In this document: piece after piece, positions 36,301 to 43,640 of the stretch
Layout of the letters: each line of letters starts with the position of its first letter
How positions within the stretch are numbered: the first letter of the stretch is position 1
DNA from: Acridotheres tristis
Lineage: Eukaryota; Chordata; Aves; Passeriformes; Sturnidae
DNA: 64,000 nucleotides
NCBI GenBank assembly: GCA_037013685.1
Contig: CM072884.1
Span: forward strand, 496,001 to 560,000
Reading direction: 5' to 3'
Notes under the pieces: generated by a model
Databases searched by the model: none
What the model saw: only the letters and a program-made list of their open reading frames with translations
Told to the model about the DNA's origin: nothing
Program-made: the position numbers and the translations under genes

Positions 36301-39300
36301 CCAGCCCTGGCTCATCAGCAAAGGCCACCCATCATCTGACAGCAGCCCTGAGCCACCTCCAGCCACAGCCCACCAGTGCTACAGAGGCAGAACCAGGCAG
36401 TCACTGAACGATTTAGCTGTGAAGGAACCTTAAAGATCTGTCCCACCTCCTGTTATGAGCAGGAGCACCTTCCACTGTCCCAGATTGCTCCAGCCTGGCC
36501 TTGGACACACCCAGGGATCCAGGGGCAGCCACAGCTTCTCTGGGCACGCTGTGCCAGGGCCTGCCCACCCTCACAGGGAACAATTTCTTGTGAACATATT
36601 AATCTAAATCTCCCCTCTTTTAGTTTAAAACCCTTCCTTTGTCCTATCATTATCTTCCAGCATTAAAAATAACTCTCCATCTTTTTCACAAGCTCCCTTG
36701 AAGTACCCAAAGGGTCTCCTCAGGCTCAACGGCAGCTCCCTCACAAGATCAACCCAACACCCCCCAGGGGGACAGCTTTCCCAAAGGGAAGAGGTAAATC
36801 CAGCATCACTATGGGACAGGAAAGGGCTCTGTGGTCAAGTGACACAGCGGGACCCCCTCTGCTTCAAAGCTGCCTCGTGAAGCCCCAGCGCAGCAGCAGC
36901 AGCAGAGCAGCAGCAGTGCAGCAGTGCAGCAGCAGGGCAGCAGAGCAGCAGCAGTGCAGCAGCAGTGCAGCAGCAGAGCAGCAGCAGAGCAGCAGCAGTG
37001 CAGCAGAGCAGCAGCAGAGCAGCAGCAGTGCAGCAGTGCAGCAGCAGAGCAGCAGAGCAGCAGTGCAGCAGCAGAGCAGCAGCAGAGCAGCAGTGCAGCA
37101 GCAGTGCAGCAGCAGAGCAACAGTGCAGCAGAGCAGCAGCAGTGCAGCAGCAGAGCAGCAGCAGTACAGCAGCAGTGTCCCTGGCAGCCCACACAGCCCC
37201 CCGGGGACGTGCCTCGGAGCAGCTGCAGCGGATGCAGTACATCAGCCCCTGGGGCTCCAGGTACGGGTGCCAGCTCTCCCCCGGGCTGTACTTCTTGCCG
37301 TTGAAGTCGCAGAACGTGTCTGGCCCTGCAAGTGAACCAGGAGAAGCTGGGTGAGAAAAGGGAGAGCCTCCTTCCCCATAAGGGAACTGTGTTCCCCCAG
37401 TTTTATTTTTTTGCATGCATTTTGTACACTGGGACCCATCTCAGCCAATGGCAACTCCTCTGAGCACACTGGACTCCCTTTGCAAGAAAGGAACAGAATG
37501 GGTGGTTTGAGGCAGAAAATAGAGTTTTCACTCTAAAACAGAAATGCCCACTGGAAGATGGAGAGGTGATTTCAGGGTGATGCTTCAGGATGGAATTTCC
37601 CCCAGTGAGATCAGAATGGTTGGGAGTGGTGACAGAGAAGGGAGACCCTGAATTTAGGGGATATTTTCACTGTTACCCAAAAAGAAACAAAAAGAAGAAA
37701 GGCGGGGGAAAGAACAAACAAAAAAATTCTGGGTAAAAACGCATTCTGGGTAAAAACCTTTTGCTCCCCCTAAGATCTTCAGCTCATTCTCTCAAGGATC
37801 CATGGACAAGCAGGACTGGGCTGCTTGTGCCATCCCACCAGGTCTCAGCCCTTTGGTTTTACCTGGCTTGATGCAGCACTGCTCTGACTGAGTGGCTGCT
37901 TTTTCATTTATGGGGCTGTACAGGGGGACAGCAAGTCCGCCTCACCCACTTTTCATCCCCAAAAGCATAAACACATGGGGTTTTTTTTCCCTTCTTGATC
38001 CTGTTATCCTGAGAAGAGCCAGTTTCCAGCTGTGCTCCTGAACTGGAGGTGTCTGTCCCAGAAATGCTCCAGACCTGCCTCCACTGGTATGGGTTTAACC
38101 TCACCATGGCACAAATGAGATGGTGCCCAGCACAAGCAGTGGAGGAGATCCCTTTGGAGATCTGTGCCCTCCCCATATTTTAGCAGGTCCTTATCCACCT
38201 CCCTCATCCCAAGTCCATAGTTACAAACCAATCTCCTGGCAGGACCTGGTAGCCTGCAGCAGGAGCCCGTGGGACAAGGTGTGGCCAGGATCACCTCAAA
38301 CCCTCAGGACTTTGGCCAAGAGCCCTGATTCAGTCACCATTGATGTTCACACCCACAAGCATCACCTGGTCCTGCAGGAGTGAGCTCCAAACCTGGCAGG
38401 GCCTGCAGGAACCTGGACCCTCTAACAGCCAGGGTGCTGCTCCCACTGCCCCAAACTGCTGTGACATTGCCAAAGCCCTGACCAGCCCAGGTCTGCATGT
38501 GATTTTCATGGTTTACGTGCTCACAGCCCCTCTGAAAACCAAAGGTGATGTAAAAGGTTATGTCATGGAGGCAATTTGAGGTAGTTTGGGTGATGGCATT
38601 GCTCGAAGGCAGTGGAGACTTTACAGTTCCTGAGGCATTTATGGCTCTTTTAAAACCTTGCACCCTGGGGATGCAGGAGAGGGGGAGAGCTGTTTTCCAA
38701 GGCATGATGCCCATCACACAGTGCATGAATTCAGGTGAGCTAGTAGGTGCTGACCCTGCCAGGCTGTTGGGAGGGCTCCTTAATGAATAGCAAAGGGTCC
38801 CCAGAATTATCTCAGTGAAGTTCACCACCCCAAAGATGCTAAGAGCCACCCCACGCTCCACTCTGTCACCTGGGACACAGCAGTGGCTCAGAGGGCCCAG
38901 CTGGTTGTGTGCCACCTTGCCAAAGCTGGAGATGCCACCTGCTTGATGGATTTCTGCAATCAACCAGATAAAATTCACCCAAATGTGCTGAGGTGGGCTG
39001 CAGTCCCTCCTCCAGCTCATGCCCCTCCTCTGGGTGAACCCAGGGGATGCTCCATCATGGCCAGACCCTCTGGCCAGTAGGAAAGGCAGCCCTGTGAGTC
39101 TACAAAGATCCTTGTAGGTCTCTTCCAACTCTAGGCCTGCCGCCAGCAGATTTGAGCCTCTCTTGGATGGTTTTAAGCACTTGATTCTCCAGGCTGCACT
39201 TCCCAAGTGGTGACCACCAGCTGTGCAGACTGCCTGGCCCAGGCACAGCAGCGTGGGACACCTGCAGATGTGGAGGTTTGCTATAGCTTTGGAGTGGATG

Positions 39301-42300
39301 TCACCAGAGGGACAGGCAGAGGCATTTTCCTTCCTTTTCCCTGATCAGGACCTCACATTGTCCCCATAGCTCTTGACATGTCAGCAACTCCCTATTCCTG
39401 GCCAGGCAGGTCATGAGCTTACAGCAAACCACACAAAACTGCTGAGCATGGGGCTTGAACATGAGGAAACCCAGAAGAGAGAGGAAAAAAACTCCACAAA
39501 ACTAAAAAACAACACCAAACAAAAAACCCAAACTACCGAACAAAAACTACACAAAAAGAAAATCATAGTTTTGCAAAAGGGTGAGAAAATGACTTCATCT
39601 TTCCCTGCTTGCAGCATCCTCATGAATTATGCTGAGGGTGAAGAAATCGAGTTGCCTCGGTGTGACGCGGCCCCGCTCAGCTCACAGGCTCCCATGCCAG
39701 TTGGCTGCTTCCTTCAAACATTTAATCACAAGTGGAGCCCTGGTTTGGGTCCAGCCCTCGAAAGCAGCCTGATTCATGTCTGCAAAGGGCTGCTGGTAAA
39801 ATTAAAGCTGACTGGCAGTGCTGGGCAGCAGGAGACACTTGTTGGCATCTCAGTAGTGCTATGCTTTTGCAAGAGGTGTTTGGGCAAAAGCAAGATGAAG
39901 ATGGATGGATGGATGGATGGATGGATGGATGGATGGATGGATGGATGGATGGATGGATGCTTAAAAGCTGGAGGCTCTGGACCATTTCTTCCCATGCCAG
40001 GCTAATAATTTCATTTTCAGAGGTCAAACGTTGCATATCATCCTAATTCACTTGGAGTGAAAAGCTGTTTGTGGCAGTGAATTGCTCCCGTGCTGATCAG
40101 TAAGGTGATCTTACTGCACCTTCAGCAGCAGCAGCAGCACACTCAGAAAAGTCATGTGGGTATGCTTCTCACTGGATCTGAAGCAGGTGAAGAAGCTGTG
40201 GGGTGGCATCTTGTTGGTGGCTGGTGTCTGAGACACATCCTAAGGAGACATTGCCTTCCTGTGCTGTGAGGGATGCAGCCAGGATGGGTTTCTCCACACC
40301 ATCCAGTTTGTCACCATGGATTGGTGTCTCTGAACCACCTTGTGAAGATGCTGCTCAGAGCTTCTGCAGCAGACTCTTGTGAGGTTTCAATTTCCTGGTG
40401 GCTGGAAAGCTTCCCACAATACCCATCCTACATCTTTAATGTCCTTTCCAACCCAAGCCACATGTGATTCTGTGGTTCTGTCTCAGGCAGTGTTCTGAGC
40501 AATTTGATGGCTCAACAAGAGGTTGTGGTGTCTTGCTCATCTCCCCTCACTCCTCTTCTCCCATTTCCTCCTGAGGCTGAGGGAGAAGGGCAGTCCTGCA
40601 TCCCCAGATGGCACCTTTGGAGTTGTCTCCGTGTCTGAGCTGAGCTCTCAGCTCCAGCAGCTTTTCTGGAGGTCACACACCTGCCAGCCAGCGCCGTGCT
40701 GGGCATGAGGGAGGGAGTTCACACAAACCAGTTTGTAAGTTTTAAGAGCAGCCATAAATAAAGTGTAAAGAGCACTGTCTGGTACACAGAGTCCAGGCGC
40801 TCCTATGACAGCCTTGTATTTATGAAAGGCTTAAAATGCAACTTAGCTGAGAGGGCACTGATTAAAACACACTGGGCCCTTGACATGTGGCATCCTAAAG
40901 ACTCCTCTGACATCCAGATCAATTCCTACACGCTCACCTCGCTCAGCTCTGGGCTGGAAATATCTTCTTGGGACTTTGGGAGCCCGGAAAACTCTGTAGC
41001 TCTGAAAATGCAGCCTGATGAAGCATCTCTGAGTTCTCCAGAGTGGAGAAGCCAGGCAGACAGGCTCCTGCTTCCCTCCACTCCTTCCCAAGGGAATGCT
41101 CCGTTACCTTTAGCAGGGCGTGCAGCCCTCGCCTGCCCCTTGCCATGGACGTGGTAGCACTCTCTTTCCATCATGGTCCTTCCCATCTTGGAGCACCCTT
41201 CATCCCTGCTGGATCCAAACTTGTGGGAAGCCCCTTTTCTCTAGCAATGTTAAAAAGAAATTAAACAGCAGCTTCCAAGCTCCTGGGGAAAACCACTGCC
41301 CCGTGCTCTCCAGAGATGCTGGTGTTTAAATGCCTCCAGCCAAAACATCATTGCGTTCAACCATTGCCCCTGAGTTACTCAGAATGCAGCACATTCGCCC
41401 CAGTAACCTGTGCCTCTGATATTTTTTTCAGCTGGAGTGCAAATCCCCTAAAATAGCCTGTTTCTGTGGGCAAATTCTTCTTTTCTGACTTGCCTTCAAG
41501 CCCGAGCATTTCTGCTTCTCACCTATTTTTAGCCACGACACTGTAGGTCCCTTGGCTGATGAGCCTGCTCGTAACTAATTTATTCCTGTCTTCACTCTCC
41601 CTGAACACCCAGCCCTGAGAAAAGTGTGAGGCTGCAGAGGTGGATGGTGTGGAGAAGTCCAGAGTTTGATGATGACTCTGTCACCCAAACCACCCTGCCC
41701 CTGACCTCGGGGCAAGTCCTGGCCAAGCCCTCCACGTGGTGTGATATGTCCTGTGGCAAAGCTGAAGTGTTTCAGAGCTGGGGAGTGACCCTGGACCTCC
41801 CTGCTCCAGCTCTGCTTCAATGCCAAAGTCACCAGCTCTTTACCAACATTGTAAATCCTGCAAACGGGCCCCAACACTCCCTCCCAAATCAGACAAACCC
41901 TTACTGCCCCATCCAGCACAGTTCCTGCCCAATTTACGGGCTGTTACCAGCTCTAAAGAGCAAACATCTCACCTAACACCTGTTCCACCTTCTGGACTGT
42001 CTCTGTCCTCTTCCCAACCCTACCACGGCAGCCTAGAGGCAGGGAGTCAGACCACATCCCCTGCTCAAGAAACAGATGCTGTGGGCTGGGTTTGGCAGCT
42101 TTGGATGAGCCCAGGGAATGGAGAGGAGCTGAATTCACCCGGATTTTGCTCTCTAGGGCTTTGCAAAGCCTCATCCATCCACCCGCCTTTTCCCCAGCAC
42201 ACCCCACAGTCGGGATGAGCAATCCAGCGCTCATATTTTGGGTCCACACTCCACGAGGATGATTATTTGAGTGCCTAATGCACTGCTGGCAGCGGGCAAG

Positions 42301-43222
42301 TTGTAAATCACCCTGACGAAGCCACCGGCAGACTGCTGGGATTCCAGGAGATTAAAGGCAAGAAGAAATGCAGGGACACACCAGGTCCTGCTCAATTTGC
42401 TCAGAGCTCTGGTGGCTCTGGGAAGTTGCAAGGGTGCTCAGCACCCACTGGTAGGGTCCCAGTGCTTTGCCCAAGCCAAGCCCCAATTAACACGTCCAGC
42501 ACCCTCCAAGCTCCTGAACAGCTCTGGCCAAGTCCTTCAAGCCTTTTTGTGGGAAGTGCCAAACCTCCCTTCCTAATGCCAAACCTTCTGTGCCTCAGTC
42601 AGCCCGCTGGGAGCAAAAGTGAGAGAGACTGAGGGATGGACAAGGGACGGACAAAGGATGGATATGGAGGAAAGCCCCCAGATTTGTTTGGGGCGGGGGA
42701 GGCATCGTCCCTGTCCCCGTCCCCTCTCGGAGGGCAGATGCACTCGTGCAGGGTGGGATCTGAGCAGAGGAAGGTCTGTAAGACAACCTCCTGCTCCGTG
42801 GCATTTCTAGCCCGTGGAAGGGGGTCCCAGACCTTCCTCCAGCCCCCGGAGCCCCCCAGCCCCCTCAGTGCAGTGCTCGGTGCCCCGCAGAGCAGGCGGG
42901 GACAGCAGCAGGCAGAGGGGGACACAGCCCTGTCCCCAGCAGCGCAGGACAGGACACCTGGCTGCTCGCACGGCTGGGACATCCCGCCCGCCGAGGTCCA
43001 ACACCTGCCAGGGTCAGGAGCCTCCCTGTGCCCTCAGCCGTGCCCCAAAGCACCCCCGCACGTTCCTGGGGACCCCGGTGCCGCCAAACTGGGGCACGGA
43101 GGGCAGCAGCGCAGCGGGGACAAGAGCGGGTCAGACTTACGAGCCCGGGCTCGGCTCTCGGAGGCGAGGAGGAGCAGGAGGCACCGCAGGAGGAAGGCGA
43201 GGGGACCCGCCCCGGGAAGCAT
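21314..43222 (-). CDS. CHRDL2: CHRDL2, chordin-like protein 2 (complete, 11 coding exons)
   Basis: Eleven exons on the minus strand join in phase into 433 residues (human about 429). Order: signal peptide (residues 1 to about 26, with Leu run LLRCLLLLL), VWC1 (exons 2-3), VWC2 (exons 4-5), an acidic spacer (exon 6), a linker ending [11 protein letters not shown] (exon 7), VWC3 (exon 8, whole domain) and a C-terminal part with [15 protein letters not shown]. Each VWC domain carries the CxxCxC and CCxxC cysteine signatures. Chordin-like 2 is secreted and binds BMP ligands extracellularly through VWC domains, limiting BMP signalling; it is linked to cartilage and muscle. Introns follow GT-AG except intron 2, which appears to be GC-AG. 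The start at 43222 was chosen because the hydrophobic signal follows at once; the frame is also open upstream. POLD3 lies tail to tail, RNF169 head to head. Confidence 0.96.
21394..23165 (-). other. CHRDL2 intron 10
   Basis: 1.8 kb intron. A 282-codon open frame on the opposite strand (22062-22910) has no recognisable domain and is treated as chance. No repeat or RNA gene recognised. Confidence 0.8.
23166..23258 (-). CDS. CHRDL2: CHRDL2 coding exon 10
   Basis: Acceptor CCCCTCTGCAG, donor GAAG|GTAGGG. Encodes 31 residues: [20 protein letters not shown], then [11 protein letters not shown]. Human has GIFHLTQIKKVRKQDFQKEA at this place, so conservation is high. Confidence 0.96.
23425..23662 (+). 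repeat. CR1 LINE fragment with 3' tail
   Basis: GAAATTCTTCCCTGTGAGGG, AGAGAAGCTGTGGCTGCTCC, CTGGAAGTGTCCAAGGGCAG, then the end TTCTAAGATTCTATGGTTCTATGG, which is the CR1 microsatellite-like 3' end. It lies opposite to CHRDL2 transcription. Confidence 0.93.
24290..24680. other. AT-rich block of unknown origin
   Basis: AT-rich stretch inside GC-richer intron sequence, including GGCACAAGTGTTCAATAAAT and TTCTGGTCTATACTTAG. Composition differs from both sides. It may be a decayed internal LINE segment or a non-coding conserved element. I could not classify it. Confidence 0.3.
26589..26771 (-). CDS. CHRDL2: CHRDL2 coding exon 9
   Basis: Acceptor TTGCTCAG, donor AAAG|GTGAGC. 61 residues: [20 protein letters not shown], then [13 protein letters not shown], a helical-looking segment with [21 protein letters not shown] and VEIYxWKLxKG are conserved with human CHRDL2. 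Confidence 0.96.
26772..29796 (-). other. CHRDL2 intron 8
   Basis: 3.0 kb intron with an antisense CR1 copy at 28892-29330, i.e. on the CHRDL2 coding strand in CR1 sense. The remainder shows no gene. Confidence 0.8.
28892..29330 (-). repeat. CR1 LINE fragment, antisense
   Basis: Starts ATGGAATCAAAGAATCATTC, then CAAGTCCAACTGTTCCCCCT, CCCAAGTGCCACAGAGC, CTGCCCTGGGCAGCTGTACC and CTTTTCTCCAGGCTGAGCCC. Long and continuous (about 440 bp). Confidence 0.93.
29797..29991 (-). CDS. CHRDL2: CHRDL2 coding exon 8, third VWC domain
   Basis: Acceptor TCTCTGCAG, donor CCAG|GTAGGT. One exon encodes the whole VWC3: [17 protein letters not shown], then the CILCTC core with the CxxCxC pattern, [13 protein letters not shown] and the C-terminal [11 protein letters not shown]1 and VWC2 are instead each split over two exons. 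Confidence 0.97.
29992..30913 (-). other. CHRDL2 intron 7
   Basis: 0.9 kb intron, no repeat recognised. Contains a strong CTCF-like motif at 30344-30358. Confidence 0.8.
30344..30358 (-). promoter_or_regulatory. CTCF-like motif
   Basis: Minus-strand TCAGCAGGTGGCACT matches the core CCASYAGRKGGCRSY at every position except the first. Occupancy cannot be told from sequence. Confidence 0.45.
30914..31082 (-). CDS. CHRDL2: CHRDL2 coding exon 7
   Basis: Acceptor TGCTCACAG, donor AAAG|GTAAGG. 56 residues, [18 protein letters not shown] through a Thr/Ser-rich stretch to IPRSFKPKG and [13 protein letters not shown]. The last segment is nearly identical to human CHRDL2. Confidence 0.96.
31255..31640 (-). 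repeat. CR1 LINE fragment, antisense
   Basis: GTGCTGCCAAGGCCACCACT, CCCAAGTGCCACATCCACAG, CTGCCCTGGGCAGCTGTGCT and CTTTTCTCCAGGCTGAGCCC are in CR1 order; the extreme 3' tail is degraded. Confidence 0.92.
32452..32560 (-). repeat. CR1 LINE 3' end, antisense
   Basis: TCATAGAATCATAGAATGGG (inverted CR1 tail), then TTAGGTTGGAAAAATTCTGT and ACACTGCCAGGTCCACCACT. Short terminal piece. Confidence 0.9.
32824..32879 (-). CDS. CHRDL2: CHRDL2 coding exon 6, short acidic spacer
   Basis: A 56-bp exon found by phase and alignment: acceptor TTTTTCCCTTGCAG, donor GTT|GTACGT. It encodes 19 residues, [19 protein letters not shown], the same length as the human acidic spacer DEASEQSDEEDSVQSLHGV. Without it, exon 5 (ends phase 1) and exon 7 (starts phase 0) would not join in frame. 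Confidence 0.9.
33159..33252 (-). CDS. CHRDL2: CHRDL2 coding exon 5, second half of VWC2
   Basis: Acceptor CCTCCTAG, donor [30 protein letters not shown], then [11 protein letters not shown] with the terminal CCxxC signature. EGQIYCGL and PDSCCQ are conserved with human. Confidence 0.97.
33350..33545 (+). repeat. CR1 LINE fragment
   Basis: GAAGTTCTTCCCAGTGAGGG, AGAGAAGCTGTGGCTGCTCC, CTGGAAGTGTCCAAGGCCAG and TTTAAGGTCCCTTTCAAACC, close to the 3' end. It is the inverse of the copy at 36405-36665. Confidence 0.92.
34790..34915 (+). repeat. CR1 LINE 3' end
   Basis: AAGGTGTCCCTACCCATGGC, TTTAAGGTCCCTTCCAACCG and the tail GAATCTATGGATCTATAG. Terminal piece only. Confidence 0.9.
35039..35181 (-). 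CDS. CHRDL2: CHRDL2 coding exon 4, first half of VWC2
   Basis: Acceptor CTTTTCCAG, donor TCT|GTAAGC. 48 residues from [20 protein letters not shown] to [18 protein letters not shown], carrying the first VWC cysteine and the CxxCxC core. SGLRAP and PNQCVxCSC match human. Confidence 0.97.
35182..36080 (-). other. CHRDL2 intron 3
   Basis: 0.9 kb intron, A/T-rich in the middle with T and A runs near 35550 and 35770. Nothing else recognised. Confidence 0.8.
36081..36174 (-). CDS. CHRDL2: CHRDL2 coding exon 3, second half of VWC1
   Basis: Acceptor TTTCTGTCCCCAG, donor CCTG|GTATGT. 31 residues, [20 protein letters not shown], then [11 protein letters not shown]. It starts phase 0, so intron 2 must end exactly after CSE, which fixes the unusual donor of exon 2. 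Confidence 0.96.
36405..36665 (-). repeat. CR1 LINE fragment, antisense
   Basis: CACCTTCCACTGTCCCAGAT, TGGCCTTGGACACACCCAGG, CAGCCACAGCTTCTCTGGGC and TTAATCTAAATCTCCCCTCT: antisense CR1, complementary to the copy at 33350-33545 over about 190 bp. Confidence 0.92.
36889..37176. repeat. compound CAG / AGCAG / TGCAG repeat
   Basis: About 290 bp built of CAGCAGCAG runs broken by AG or TG (GAGCAGCAGCAG, GTGCAGCAG). Read with CHRDL2 it is CTGCTGCTGCTCTGC / CTGCACTGC. Higher-order units of 15-30 bp recur irregularly. It is intronic, so the poly-Ser/Gln/Ala/Leu open frames it creates are not genes. Confidence 0.97.
37213..37325 (-). CDS. CHRDL2: CHRDL2 coding exon 2, first half of VWC1
   Basis: Acceptor TTCACTTGCAG; 38 residues beginning [20 protein letters not shown] and ending [28 protein letters not shown] is identical to human. 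The end is fixed by the phase-0 start of exon 3 and by homology, giving the donor GAG|GCACGT at 37212. Confidence 0.95.
39901..39959 (+). repeat. (ATGG)n tetranucleotide microsatellite
   Basis: About 14.7 perfect ATGG units, uninterrupted, so probably length-polymorphic. Confidence 0.98.
40425..40487 (+). repeat. CR1 LINE 3' end, short
   Basis: TTTAATGTCCTTTCCAACCC, then CACATGTGATTCTGTGGTTCTG: the last 60 bases of a CR1 element. Confidence 0.75.
41523..41532. promoter_or_regulatory. MEF2 consensus site
   Basis: CTATTTTTAG is a full match to YTAWWWWTAR, inside an AT-rich non-repetitive block (41400-41590) of CHRDL2 intron 1. Role as an intronic enhancer is inference. Confidence 0.3.
43141..43222 (-). 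CDS. CHRDL2: CHRDL2 coding exon 1, signal peptide
   Basis: ATG at 43222-43220 in GCGATGC (purine at -3). 27 residues plus one base: [20 protein letters not shown], then SESRARA. A short N-region, a Leu-rich core and a likely cleavage after the Ala/Ser region make a good signal peptide; human also has HARARPD at the junction. Donor GCTC|GTAAGT. The frame stays open about 144 codons upstream, but in low-complexity GGTGCC repeat sequence. Confidence 0.92.
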
Positions 43223-43234
43223 CGCAGCCCGGTG

Positions 43235-43640
43235 CTGGTGCCCTGGGGCTTCGGTCCCGGTGCCCGGGGCAGCGCTGCCCGACGTGCCGGTGATGTCTCG
43301 GCGTCTGTGCCGGGGGCTTCGCTCCCCCTGCTGCTGCCGCGGTCTCGGTTCCGGAGTCGGGCGCCTCGGAGGACGGTGCGGTGCCCGGAGGTGCCGGTGC
43401 CCGGGATGGCGGTGCCCGGATGGCGGTGCCGGCAGCGCTCCGGTGCCGGTGTCAGGCTGTCGGTGCCCAGGGGTGCCGGTGCCCGGGGCTGTGGATGCCC
43501 GGAGGTGCCGCGGTGCCGGTGCCGCGGTACCGGTGGTCCGGTGGTGCCCGCGCCCGGGGATGCCGATGCTGGGGTGCTGTCGTGCCGGTCGGTGGTGCCG
43601 GTGCCCGGGGGTGCCGGTGCCGGTGCCCGGCGGGGCTCGT
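43235..43640 (+). repeat. GGTGCC / CCCGGG low-complexity repeat
   Basis: Irregular array of GGTGCCGGTGCCCGGGG-like words upstream of the CHRDL2 ATG. It keeps several frames open on both strands, which explains the 354-codon plus-strand and 206-codon minus-strand frames. Confidence 0.9.

Larger units (their letters stand above)
36175..37212 (-). other. CHRDL2: CHRDL2 intron 2 with GC donor
   Basis: 1.04 kb intron. The donor read on the minus strand is GAG|GCACGT, i.e. GC in place of GT, and the acceptor is a normal CCCCAG. It holds an antisense CR1 copy (36405-36665) and a CTG-rich repeat (36889-37176) that starts about 36 bases from the donor. Confidence 0.75.
37326..43140 (-). other. CHRDL2 intron 1
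   Basis: 5.8 kb intron. It holds an (ATGG)n microsatellite at 39901-39959, a small CR1 end near 40425-40485, a MEF2-like site at 41523 and AT-rich non-coding blocks. A 290-codon open frame (38334-39206, minus) shows no known domain. Confidence 0.8.

Noticed and set aside
36811..37416. Poly-Gln/Ser/Ala and poly-Leu/Cys open frames
   Set aside because: Translations of the intronic CAG-type repeat; they run over the end of CHRDL2 exon 2 in part, in the wrong context.
39373..40046. 210-codon plus-strand frame ending in a DGWM repeat
   Set aside because: The repeat part is the (ATGG)n microsatellite; the rest shows no domain.
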